Below are positions 12,196 to 24,500 of a stretch of 64,000 nt of DNA, piece after piece (within the stretch, counting starts at the first letter, position 1; each line of letters starts with the position of its first letter). A model generated the notes under the pieces. It was not told where the DNA came from and did not search any database. It saw nothing but the letters and a program-made list of their open reading frames with translations. A program made the translations under genes and the position numbers. The stretch is taken from assembly GCF_019059575.1 (NCBI RefSeq), contig NW_024883014.1, positions 62,001-126,000 on the forward strand, given 5' to 3'. This DNA comes from Amphibalanus amphitrite (Eukaryota > Arthropoda > Thecostraca > Balanomorpha > Balanidae).

Positions 12196-15100
12196 ATGTC
12201 TATCGTAAGAAACGCGAAGATTATTAATCATGATTTCTTGCAGCATTGTTTGACATTGTTCCCTGGATCAATGTCTCTTGCATTCGCCTATGGATCAGGC
12301 GTCTTCTCACAGAAAAATAACGCCAAGGTAATGTTTCTTTAGGTTATTATATCAGGATTATCAGTTGGAATTTCTTGCCACATTTAACCTTCGCCGGACC
12401 TATTGGGCTCTACATACGCGCCGGCGGAGGGGGGTACGACCCCCTCGCCGTTTCGCCCGGCCTGGTGGAGCTAGCGCGTCGTGGAAAAAAAAAAACGAGC
12501 GTGTGCGCCGTTACGAGACGCAGAGATTGCTAGGTACCCGATTTTAAGGTAAAAGGTTCTAGGTCAACCGGTGATCTCTGTGGTCAGGGCAAGTACCCTA
12601 AGGTACGGTTCCGTTTTTGATGAATAACTTCGCAAAAAAACGGCCGCAGAGCCGCGATTTTGGCAGCATTGTGTTCGTTTCGCTTAGGCGCGTGGAATGA
12701 TATACTTTTTGTTTGGGTGAGGTCAACTTGGGTGTTGACCTAGGGTCACGGTCAGCTCAGCGCCCTCAGGTCACGAAATTGGTCGAATGAGGTCATGTCG
12801 CATATCATTCGATTCGGCAGGTCTTCCCGAGTCCATTGGTGGCTTTCCCGACTCGCTGGCTCATTTTAATCGGGAGTTATTGACGAAAATCTAATATGAC
12901 CCTAATGACGTCAGAAATGACGTCATACAAGGTCAACATTGCAAAAGTGACGCATCGAACCTTGCAAGGAATTAATAAAATCACGCCGTGTCCTTGGGAT
13001 AGTTGGAGGTCGTTCCCGGCGCCAGAATAGCAGTTTTCATTTTCCCCATTGACTTATAGGTAATGGTGAGGTCACGAAAATGACCTGACCTCATATGACC
13101 TTTAGGAAAAATACGAGATATACAAGGTGTGAGGCTCCTGATGGAAACAAGGTCCTGCAAGTTTCATTTCCCTGTTAAAGCTCCTCTGGCAGTGAGGGTC
13201 TTGCGAAGTTGCGACATCTGAAGACCGTGCAGAGGTTCACTTATGATGTCATAGGTCAGTGACCTGACCTCACCCGAAAATGCGGTTGGTGTTAAAAGAT
13301 CCGGCTTGAATCAAAGGTCAGGTATGCCAAGTTTCAGCTCTCTATCGCCGGCGTGTTCGGAGCTACCGCGAAAAAAAAAAACTGGGGGGAGATGGCACCC
13401 GCCCTCCTCCTCGGCCGGCGAGGGTTAAAATGCTTTGAATGGCTAGCTCAGTTGCGTTCTGTGATGGCTGTTTTCACATGCTTCGCATGTTTGGGATATT
13501 TGGTATATTTTCGATTAGTACGTATGCTTTCTCTGCTTCAGTCAGGCCAGATGGTGGACTTTATATTCGCCGTGGACGACCCACAAGGCTGGCATGAGGC
13601 CAACATTGCCAAGAACCCGCGCCACTACTCGTTCCTGAAGTACCTGGGCAGCGGCACCGTCTCCTCCTGGCAGAAGGACTACGGCGCCAAAGTGTACTTC
13701 AATACCCTGGTGCCAGTCGAGAATGGGGTAAAGCTCTGGTAATTCATTCTATTCATTCAATGGTGATCAACGTTGTGTGTTGTGTGGTGTTTGATAGTTT
13801 GATTTTAAACGTAACTTTACGAATATGAACAAGCAGCAATAACAGTTTTGCAACTCGGAAGCTGTCCGTTGTTCCATTTTGAGTGTTACTGTTCTTGGGT
13901 ACAATTGTAAGCGAGGCCAAGACTTCCACACAGCGGCCTCCGAGTCTAACCAGTCTCTTCCTCTGCCTGTGCCGCGTTTCAGACCATCAAGTACGGCGTA
14001 ATCTCGACAGCGGCTCTGCTGTCGGACCTGCTCGACTGGGACACACTGTACGTGGCCGGGCGGCTGCATAAGCCGTGCCGCATCCTCCGGCCGCCCGCCT
14101 GTGAGTCCCGGGGTGTTGGACTACTACTGTGGTGACGTTAGTGCTGTTCAACCTTTTTCATCTAATGGTGGTGATGGCAATGAATCGCGGCTTTCTTTAC
14201 GTGACCAGCCTTATTCAAGCATGTAGTTTTCGTGTGGTTTGTTCGTGTGTTTTTGTGTGGTTTGGTGTGGTTTTCGTGTAGTTTGTAGTTTTCGTGTGGT
14301 AGTGTGTCTGGTACCGTTCTGATCAGCTAGGGCGGTTAGTAAAACGCTTGGTGAACTGATAATAGTCGTCAGTACGCTTTTGTTTCGATAATCATGCAAA
14401 GACCCCGTTTTTTTACACTTTTTATATAGTTCCAAATTGCATTGGTTTAATCCATCTCATAGCGTTCAAAACTACATTCCACCTGGCGAGCGGCTTCCAT
14501 TCCACCCGTCTCTGCGACACACCTTCCCACCTCACCACCTGCCTCCGTCTCCCGCAGCCGACGACCTGTCTACGGCGTTACGGCTGAACCTGCAGTCAGC
14601 TCTACACACGGCGCTGCTACTGCTGCCCAGCCACTTCAGCGAGCGGGAGCTCTACACCAAGATCGCCTCACTCTCCTACATAGGTGGGTAACCGAGTCTA
14701 CGCCAAGATCGCCGCGCTCTCCTACATAGGTGGGTAACCGAGCTCTACACCAAGATCGCCTCACTCTCCTACATAGGTGGGTAACCGAGTCTACACCAAG
14801 ATCGCCGCGCTCTCCTACATAGGTGGGTAACCGAGCTCTACACCAAGATCGCTGCGCTCTCCTATATAGGTAAACGAGCTGCGTAAACGGATCATGGCGC
14901 TCTCCCACATTGGTAACCGAGCGGATCGTACATTATTATATCCTTGGAATGCCTACACACAAATAGATATTACACCTAATTGCTACCTACTTTTTGCAAG
15001 GTGGACGCAAAGATTGCGCGTTGAACGTTGGTGGCTGGTTAACATGCAAATAGTCACTTCGCGAAGTTCTGAATATCGAGTTTATTATGTCTAGGGATTA

Positions 15101-16283
15101 TTCTGTTCTGACACCGTTAGGTGCAGTGTGTATTTCTAGTCCGGGTGGCAAAACACGATTCAATATGGTGATAATTGATAATGATACTATTCTTTTCACA
15201 CATTTCTCTCTCCCCGGCCGCTGCAGGCGACTTCCGAATGTGGGTGGGCGAGGACAAGAACAAGGTCTCCAACATCGTGGACGGCCAGCTGCAGGAGTTC
15301 TCGGAGCTGTACGCGCCGGCGCGCGAGTCGCTCTCCGAGTTTATGGAGGTGACGAACGGCTCGGGACGGCAGGACGTGTCCCCAGCGGCGCGCTTCTACC
15401 ACCTCTCGATGCTGCCGCGCGAACTGCAGGTGAGGGATACGGAAGGGAGGAGGGGCACTGAAGGGAAAAATGGGGAGTGATGGGCGCGAAAGGACTCGTA
15501 GGTGCAATGATATGGGCTACGTTTGTGTTATGAAGTCTACGATGTACGATGTACATATGTTGCGAAACAGTGGAGATGTGGTCGGTCACGATCGCCAATT
15601 TCCGCTCTGAGATATGCCTTTTTTTTGCTTGCCATTAGGATAAGATTGTGGACAGCTGTAGCCATGTCGCCTAATGGCTGCCTCCTCCCCTCACACCCCA
15701 CCATTCACCTGCCGCCCAGCAGACATGTGTTACGCGCCGCTGGAACCGCGACGGCCGCCACCGGGACGTGGAGGACGTGCTGCGGGCAGCCGCCTGCGAC
15801 ATCTACTCCAACGGCGTCATCGTAGGAGGTGCGTGCTAAGTCGGCTCTGCTGACACAGCGGGGGTAGGGCGACGGGGTGTCTGCTGGCTGTTTATGTAGA
15901 TGACGCGTGTCGTGGAGTCGATAGGAGCAAGGGCATTTGGTAACAGTGATTTGGCCTGTTACCGTAACTTTCTCCAATATTGCAACTTCCTTCTCTGAAA
16001 GCTTGATTTTCTATCACCTGTGTTACTTATGCTTATTCTTAATTAGGCATTTAAATTATGTTAAGGGGTTTTCCATTTTGTGGTCGATCTCAATGATCGC
16101 CTACACTTCCCATCTCTGCCCGAGGCATCACCCAATACGATCCCTTTTTCAGGTCTGGGCGACATCACTCGCATGAGGAACATCTCTCAGAGCATCAAGG
16201 GCATCTTCACCGCCGGGCTGATCAAGTCGGTCCGCTACAGCGCCCGAAAACTGACCAAGATGTTCCGCAGCATGCGGCGGTGA
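12196..16283 (+). CDS. TAMM41: Phosphatidate cytidylyltransferase, mitochondrial (TAMM41/Tam41)
   Basis: Seven coding exons: 12196-12327, 13542-13727, 13983-14100, 14558-14683, 15227-15429, 15723-15828 and 16153-16283. They total 1002 nt and give 333 residues with all phases matching. The enzyme makes CDP-diacylglycerol from phosphatidate and CTP at the matrix side of the mitochondrial inner membrane, the first step towards cardiolipin. Nucleotidyltransferase hallmarks are AYGSGVF (residues 31-37) and the acidic DFIFAVDDP (about 49-57). Further family blocks are [28 protein letters not shown] and, near the C-terminus, [20 protein letters not shown]. Length is close to the usual animal protein. 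The ATG was chosen because it lies in the same exon, about 25 residues before the conserved YGSG block. Intron 1 contains a 1037 bp TTAA element and intron 4 begins with a tandem array copied from exon 4's edge. Confidence 0.93.
12388..13424 (+). mobile_element. Intact TTAA-target element (copy D) in TAMM41 intron 1
   Basis: Flanked by TTAA at 12384-12387 and 13425-13428. Ends are CCTTCGCCGG and CCGGCGAGGG, followed inside by matching G-rich and C-rich blocks. The interior has repeated GGTCA/TGACC motifs and no open frame of note. It shares most of its length with copy C at 8714. At 1037 bp it is the cleanest full-length reference copy of this subfamily in the window. Confidence 0.8.
14649..14925 (+). 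repeat. Minisatellite copied from the TAMM41 exon 4 / intron border
   Basis: About five tandem units of 43-47 bp plus a degenerate sixth. The first unit is the last 35 nt of exon 4 together with the 5' splice site; later units repeat it in the intron. The first four preserve the splice-site context TACATAGGTGGGT, while the fifth reads TATATAGGTAAAC. Hence several near-identical donor sites lie one after another (first at 14684). The intronic copies alternate between two slightly different versions. Confidence 0.88.
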
Positions 16284-16324
16284 CGTCACTGGAGCTCGGC
16301 CGCAGTGGACCGTGACGTCACTGG
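16281..16324 (+). promoter_or_regulatory. Two CRE-type palindromes at the TAMM41 stop codon
   Basis: TGACGTCACTGG occurs twice, at 16281 and about 16313, and the stop codon TGA is the first three bases of the first copy. TGACGTCA is the full cyclic-AMP response element consensus. In this position it may equally be a small chance duplication, so function is uncertain. Confidence 0.3.
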
Positions 16325-18562
16325 TGGACCGGTGACGAACGCTAGTCACGCGTGATCAGTGTAGTCCGTGTATTGTGCAGCCTGTGCCGATGTACCCGGC
16401 GCTATTTTAGGCGCTTGGGTAAAGCCCGGTGCAGCTGGTGTTGTTGCTCAGGCATTTGGACGAGTGACATGTTCATGGTGTGTTACGTGTTGGTATGATA
16501 CCTGACAGGCGAATGAGATGCAGAACTTTTCTTTCGATGCGGGATGCCTCCATAATAATATTCCCGTTAGATGTAGAGTCTGACTCGGTCGGAAGCTACG
16601 AACTGTACTCGATCTTTGTGCCAATGGCGTCATTCGGCAGCCGGGGAGAGCATGACGTGCCCAATGATTTGAGCAGTGCAATATAGCTGTGCTCTAAACG
16701 AGGACGGATCTTGTCGAGTATGACATCAGTTCGGTCTCCGTTTTTTTTTTTTCTTTGTTCTCTTCTGTCGTTTGTTATACCTAATATTACACAACGCGTG
16801 GACACGTGATCTGTATTCTTTATTTTGATTTGCAACTTCGAAACCTATGGCCTAACGATTGAAATTCGATAGCAACCCAGCCAGCATTTTGATGTAGATT
16901 TGTTTGAGGTTACTAGTCTTACCTACTTCAAGTTCCGGTTTTTATTGTCACTTGATAGCCATCATGAATTTCTGACTGTCGTCAATTTGACAGACGTGGT
17001 ATCAACATAAATGACCTTGAGACTTATTGGCTTTTCTGCGCCAAATAAACTTTCGGCGGTGTGTAGCCATGGATTAGGTATTCCTGGATCGGACACTCCG
17101 CCGATTTTCCGACCACCCGGCGGCGGCGGCGGATTTCCCGACGGCGAGGGCGCTGGCGTCATTTTAGCATTGCGGGCTATGGGCGGAGCGTGCCTTTTTG
17201 TATACTTTTGTCGTTTATTACTTACCTATAACCGATTTTGATAAAAAAAATTGTGAACCAGGTAGAACAGGTATTGAGGAATGTCATGGAAATATTCTTT
17301 TCCCAGTTTTGATTTAAGAAGTTGCTTAAATTCTGCTGACAAGTGAGGGTTCGTGATTACAGCCGAAGAGCCAATGTTGGAATAAAGTTAAGTTTTATGC
17401 GATAACATGAAAATAAGTTAATATTTGTATTGAATCATCAATAGGAACTTGTTCGACTGCCGAGGAACGATGATATTTGATGATAAATTGCATCGGCAAG
17501 TCAAGAATACCGGCTCAGTTTATGGGCATCAGGTAATGATTCCGTATGTGATAGTGACTAAATGGAGCCATAATAATGATAAGAAAGGACTAGAAATTAT
17601 GTTTAAAGTGTCTGAAATTGTGTCTTATGAGCTAAAGTTCGCTAATTTCGCCCTCCATTACCGCGTTTTTAGCACGCAAGCCGGTGCGGCGGCCGCCGGC
17701 GCACTCGCCGCCGATGTTTCGGAGCTCCGCCACCAGAGCGGCCGCTTGGTCGCCGGCGCTAGTGTTGGGGAATAGGGAGTGTCCTATCCAGGAATACTTC
17801 ATCCTTGACTTCATCCATGGTGTAGCGCTGGAATAGGTATATAGGGCCTTGGCTGGAATATACAGGAAGAAATATTTTTAATTTATGACTGAATAAAAAT
17901 TGTTGTTTGTGGAAAGTAGGTAATGTTTTTAGTTCTGTCAGGGTACCTAGTGGGAGTAATACATCCCGTGCTTCATTGCTTCATAAGGTAGCATGCTTAT
18001 TGGTGACTGCTGAGTGGAAAATTTGATTTGCATCATGGGCTGGAAATTGGAATGGAGAATAAGATTTGCATTTTGGTATCAGATGTTTGAATAATTGAAT
18101 GGTGCTGTGTCATATGTGTTTTGTGGATAAGGCGTAGCATCTGTCCAATAATCTGTAACCTGTTTCGTTCACAATGCTTTCTGACCCACATCAACATCAC
18201 CGGTCAGTGGTCACAGATGCTGACGTCGAATTCAAGTGGTCTATTCGTTAGACCAATGAGAGGCTAAGCCACGCCAGCAATAACTTCATTATATGGGGAA
18301 AACTGACAGCACGCTGATATATAAACAGCGACTGAACAGGGCCCATGTCGCACTACTAGAAGGTTTCCTAATTCCTATCAAATTATGTCATTATTATAGG
18401 AATCAAGTGAAATTTGTTCTGGTGATGAGTCACTTTCTGACCAAGAGTGCTATGCTGCTAACTTATGCAAAACGCCCATGCAACAGCTTTTTTAACTTAG
18501 CTGTCACCTCTCTGCCCCACTGTAGTTGATTTCAGACCGCGAGCACCCCTCCTCCAGTCGCC
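16284..18562. other. TAMM41-NOSIP intergenic region
   Basis: Holds the presumed TAMM41 3' untranslated region; an AATAAA at 17044-17049 is a possible but distant poly(A) signal. A GC-rich island lies at about 17670-17765 in AT-rich DNA and could be a promoter or non-coding first exon for NOSIP. A 3' splice-like TTCAG at 18531-18535 just before the NOSIP start fits a spliced 5' leader. No other gene was recognised. Confidence 0.4.
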
Positions 18563-21500
18563 ATGACGCGTCACGGAAAGAACTGCACGGCCGGCATGGT
18601 GTACACCTACGCCGAGCGCCAAAAGGATGCCCGCCAGTCGGGCTACGGCACCGACAAGATCCGCACCAGCAAGGACTCTGTGAAGGAGTTTGACTGCTGT
18701 TGCCTGACTCTGCAGCCGTGTCGCAACCCCGTCATCACGTAAGGCAAGGGGTGAAGCTCAGCCAAGGGGGCGGGGCATGCCAGAGGGCTGTAAATGATTA
18801 GACATGCTTCTTATATTTTTGGAGATGATGTGAACTGCGGTCTTCTTTGTAGCCTAATGAATGAGGTCTTGTATGTTATAACTTTGTGGCAGCGAGTTTG
18901 CGGCCTGGGAGCTCCATGTCGTTTGGCCCTCGTTTCTAAGTTAATATTCAGCCATCTGCGTGGGGGAGGGCCTCGCTATACCGGGGAGTACCGTGTCACC
19001 ATCTACCTGGGATAAGTTTAACTTTCAATTAAAATTATCACCGGTGATCCGGGCGCGGGTGGTTTATTCGTGTTGTCATCAGGTGTTCTTGTTGCTTGAA
19101 TGGTATTTTCGCTTTCTTATTGTGTATTGATGAAGCTGCTATTCCGTGCTGTTTTTATTTTTCCAATAGTGGGAATATATTGTCTGTTAATTCCGATACT
19201 TCATTTTCTCTCTCTTTCTCTAGACCTGATGGCTGGTTGTTTGACAAAGAGGCCATTTTGGAGTATATTATCTCCAAGAAGAATGAAATCAGTCGCAAAA
19301 TGAAACAGTATGAAAAAGAAAAGAAACAAGAGGAGGTAAGAAATCAAGAGTCCGTTTACAGTGTGTCACCTAATTCTACCTATTATCTGATATCTCCGTA
19401 CGATTTATAGCCAGGTAGCTAGGCCTTGGGTGTAGTGCCGTTAGGCCAACTATTGATTAAATGCAATATTATCTGCCGTTACCCGACTTACCGTGACCCG
19501 ACCTGTCGTGACCAAACTGCCGTGACCTGACGTGCCGTGACGGGCCTACCGTTACTCGATCTCTCGTGTCTGATCTACCTACCATGACCCCGCCCTAGTG
19601 TCCCAAAATTATGTTGTGGCTTGCTTGCCAGGGAGGGTAATCCTCACCAAAAAAGGACGATGAGAGTGAAAAATTGCCGGTCAGATAAGGCAAAAAAAAG
19701 GAAAAAGTATCAGCAGTATTACTTCATTGTATTCATTCATTACTTCATTGTATTACTTCATTACTTCATTGTTACGGAGCGAGCGAAGCGAGCGGAGTCT
19801 TACGTAGAATAACGGAAATTTCTGAGTATGAGCGGCCGGCCGGCCGGCCGGCCGGCCGTGCGGACGCTTTTGCGAGGCTTATATCTCAGCAACCACTTGA
19901 CCGATTTACATGCGGTAATTTTTGTAGGGTAGCTTCATTCCTTCTACCAAGTATTAGACTATCCTCGATGCATGTGGGTGACCCCTTATGCACGTGCCAC
20001 GTGCAAAACGAAGAGGTGTCAGTTTTGCAATTGTTGCAATATCTCGGTAACTACTTGGCCGATTGCGCTCAAAGTTGGCATGTAGGTAGGCACCCACTAG
20101 GCACTGCATATCCATGTGCCAGAGTTGGGGTGCTGCTGCACGTGCGCACGTGCAGGGGTCGTTTCCAGATCTCGAGAACGGCTGGACCGATGCCGCTCAA
20201 ATTTGGTACACGGTTAGGGACCAGTTAGTAGGGTGCCGTGCACAAGTCAGTTGGGGCCCATTTTGCACGTGCGCACGTGCAGGGTGCCGCTTCCAGATCT
20301 CGAGAACGGCTGGGCCGATTGTGCTCAAATTTGGCACATCGCTAGAGACCGGTCAGTAGGGTGCCGTGCACAAGTCAGTTGGAGGTACCCCTCGAAATTT
20401 CGCCCGTGCAAGACTCACCCCCTCGCTCGCTCCGTTAGTCGCCCCAAAAGGCGCTATACTGGTATTACTTCATTACTTCATTGTATCTTCATTGTAGCAG
20501 TATTGTAAAATACCGTTCTCGCCTGAGGCGCCACTGGCAACAGCAACTGTACGTTCATTTTAGCACATAGCTCTGCGCGAGTGCTGAAACAGGCCCGAAT
20601 GATTGTTTGTGTGACATTTGGTTGTCTTGCCACTGCACTGACTGAAATCATCAGTATTTAAGAGTATGGACCCAGAGTCTGAAATAAAGCTTATCTATCT
20701 ATCTATCTATCTATCTACTTCATACACGATGGTGATTGGTATTTAGTGGTGTAGTGTTATAGGGTGTAAGGCGACCATCCACTCAGATGTTTTTCTTGGG
20801 AAACTTGGGGAGGGATAGCTCTTCAAGATTGGAGGTGGGTGTAAAATGATTCTCCCGACCTGCCCTGACCCGATCTGTCCTGACCCGATCTGCTGTGATC
20901 AGACTCCTGTGACCCGAACTCTGACTCGACCTGCTGTAACCGCTCTGCCGTCTGTCAGCTGGAGCTGGAGGAGCTGGCGGCCGCCGAGCAGCGCTCAGAA
21001 CTGAGGAAGTTCGAGGGCCAGGAGTCGAGCATCATCAGCAAACGCAGCGGAGCCGGGGCAGGTCAGTCCGGAGTGGGAGCCGTGGCGGGTCAGTCCAGAG
21101 CGGGGCCGGGTGGGCAGTCCGGAGTGGGGCTGGGTGGGCAGTCCGGAGTGGGGCTGGGTGGGCAGTCCGGAGGGGAGCCGGGGCAGGTCAGTCCGGAGTG
21201 GGGCCGGGTGGGCAGTCCGGAGTGGGAGCCGTGGCATGTCAGTCCGGAGTGGGGCCGGGGCAGGTCAGTCCGGAGTGGGGCCGGGTGGGCAGTCCGGAGT
21301 GGGGCCGGGGCAGGTCAGTCCGGAGTGGGGCCGGGGCAGGTCAGTCCGGAGTGGGGCCGGGTGGGCAGTCCGGAGTGGGAGCCGTGGCATGTCAGTCCGG
21401 AGTGGGGCCGGGGCAGGTCAGTCCGGAGTGGGGCCGGGTGGGCAGTCCGGAGTGGGGCCGGGGCAGGTCAGTCCGGAGTGGGGCCGGGGCAGGTCAGTCC

Positions 21501-24500
21501 GGAGTGGGGCCGGGTGGGCAGTCCGGAGTGGGGCCGGGACCAATGTTGGAAATAAGGCCCTTTGTTGGTCCCAGTGGGGTCCAAAAGATTTTTTCTCCTC
21601 TACAATTTTTTACTCCGGCACCTGAAATTTTCTACAAGTAAGGTAAAATTTACAGACGGACGTCTGTGAATTTTCCAGGCTTTGTGATAAAAACTGCTAT
21701 TATTACACCTAGAATATGCAGAAATAGCATTGAGAGTAACACAATTAATCAGCTTTCACATTTCGTTGGCCAAACATATGATTTTACTGTTGGTTGTTGT
21801 AAAAGCTGGCTGGTTCTCCGGAATGATTTTATCCTCCGGGACCAGGATCAAAAACGACTATGCCAACATTGGCCGGGACAGGTCAGTCCGGAGGGGAGCC
21901 GGGGTAGGTCAGTCCGGAGTGGGGCCGGGGCAGGTCAGTCCGGAGTGGGGCCGGGTGGGCAGTCCGGAGTGGGGCCGGGGGAGGGCAGTGCGGCGCCCCG
22001 CCGAGACAGACCATCGGGGCGTGTCTAAATGTATCTCGTACAAACCAGTATTGGCGTCACTCACGGGTCACGCTCACGAGTACCACCATTCAACGGGCAT
22101 CATTCAGAGCACAGCTGATTTAGGCCTGTCACCCTGCCACGGGCTAATTTGCATATAAAATTTTGCTGATAAACTAATCTCGCTAGTACAGTAAGGCTGG
22201 GGAGATAATTGCTCCTTTTGTAACCGATCATTCTGAGCGATCGACTCGATCGTATTTTGGTGTGACAAAATCGGATGATTACATGTTATTTACAGCGAGT
22301 CATTGCATATGTCTAGTCCGAAAAAGTATGCTAGCATTTCTTTGAAATAGATACGGGGTAAATAGTCGCTTACAGGCCCGGGTGTCCGCTAAGCAGAGCT
22401 TTTACGCAGCACCACGGACCCACCCTGATCACTTCGCCTGCGCCCGATTCACCGGCATGAATTGGACCGAACTTTGGTGTACCGCGATAGATGGCGGCAC
22501 GGTCCTGCCGAGTCCTATGCGGCCTTCTCGCGCCAGGTAGCATATGAAGCTCGTTGTCCCAGGAGCTTCATATAGCTACGCAGTCCGCTCAGGATGCTGA
22601 TTTTCAATCTCGATGTTTCAATCACGGAGTCCACCTATCCGTGCTTCTATCCTCAGGATACTGAAATCCTTCTCCTCCACGCCACAACCCCACTCCGGGC
22701 TGGACAGGCAACTTTATCTCATGCGGGCTGCTCCCTTGGAGCGGCACCGCTGCTCCTGAGGGAGCGCACCCCGTAGCCGGGTGCAGTGAGTGCCTTGGGG
22801 CTGGGTGGCCTGTCCTCTGGACGGGCTCAGCCCCGGCGACTCACTAGGGTGCCTGCCCAGACCAATGTCTCCCCCTAAATCCTATCATCCTTCCGGCTCT
22901 GCAATGGTCTTGTCGACCGAAAGGGCCTAACCCAACAAAACAAAAACAAAAATCACGGAGTCTAAAGACATGTGCACTGAAAGATCACTTTGGTCAGTTG
23001 TGTCCAATCCAACCCGTTGCTATTTTTGGAAGCCTCCGTATTCCACAACCACTCGACAGCAGACCTGCGATCTTATGCATTAGCCGCCGCATTTTTATGT
23101 CACGTTAGCATTTTTATTATTTCCTGGCTTGATGATATTGTATGTTTTGGTTGTCATTCGTCTGCATAAAACTGTTTTATCTGTTGTGTGCAGTTTGTTT
23201 TAAATTTAAAAAGTGGTGCTGTGGAATTACTGTCTCCACTTTTTTAGATGACACCAAAGTTGGCTGTTTAATTGCTATCTCTGTTGACTGGGCAGAGGTC
23301 GCCCGTTCCAATCACCTTGGACATTGTGGGACATTGACCAGTGACGGAGGTTTCCCAGCCGTCTGTGTCAGTGACGTTCGCTGAACCGAGCGCGCGCCGG
23401 AAAATCTGACCGACTTGTTTAAAAACGACGACTGTGTTTGCCTTGGTGACGCTTGGTGGCCAGAGTCTGGTTTGGAGCGAGTGAGCTGACTTTTGCAGTA
23501 GCTGTATGGTTGGGCTCTTACTGACGGCCAATTATTTGATAGATTAGACAACTAGGTAGCGGACTTTGTTAGCTGTTCAATCAAAAGCATATGCAATATG
23601 CAATATGCATGTCGCGTGTATGGCGTTTATTGGTGATGCTCGTTGGGGCATGCACTTTCAACCACGATTATCAACTTGACCTATTTCCTTTCAAGAATTT
23701 TTCATATTGATACTCTATTTATCATCTTAGCATTTGTATTCCTGAGATTGTAGAACATAAACCTCGCTATTCAATGTAAATGATAGATGTGGGGCATGAC
23801 GAATGGGCTTTTGTAAGACACACAACTCTGACTATGGATGTTATGGTTACAACGGACACTATAAACATTTGACATGTATTGTGTGGTGATGGAATTCTAA
23901 CGGTTTCGACGTGCGCGTGTGTTTCCATCCTCTCAGGTAATGTTTGAAGCAGTTTGTTTGATTGCCAAAGCGGATCGCCATCGTCCGACCACGATAAATA
24001 AAAATCTCGTGTGACGCATGTTTGTCTCTATTAGTCTGTAAATTGCGTAGTTATCAATGTTAAATCTGTTGAAAGTTGTAGTTCTTCTTTTCAATGCTCT
24101 TTTACACGCTTGCTTTGAAAAAGTTTTCCCCTTTGTAGTCTAAAGTAGGTACAGCCCTCTGCAAACTGCGTGGTAAGTATTTTTTTTTCGACAAAATCGA
24201 GAATAACGCGGATACTATGCTATCGGTCACTCGGAAATCGTAACAGCAAGACGTGCGAGACTCCGCACCCTGGATTGGCATTACCATCGCATTCATTTTC
24301 CATCCAGTTTAGCAACAATACCCAAAAGTTTATATTTACCCCCAAAACAAGCTTTTGCATTTTGTTGCCACACAAGGCATATACATACTTTGTTTGGCAA
24401 TAGACCTAATCGAAGGAGTGGAGCATGGCGCCTCCATTTGCAGTGAGTTCCGACATACTGATAACATAGTCCTTGAGTTATTACCGGTTTTGTCGAAAAA

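Noticed and set aside
17632-17814. GC-rich minus-strand frame as a separate exon
   Set aside because: No matching splice partners or recognisable protein; kept only as a GC-rich island in the NOSIP upstream region.
19832-19858. (GGCC)n run as a regulatory island
   Set aside because: It is a short simple repeat within a larger interspersed repeat, with no sign of independent function.
21073-21641. Three overlapping glycine/serine-rich frames of about 150 residues
   Set aside because: All three forward frames of the minisatellite are open because the unit has no stop; this is intron, not a gene.
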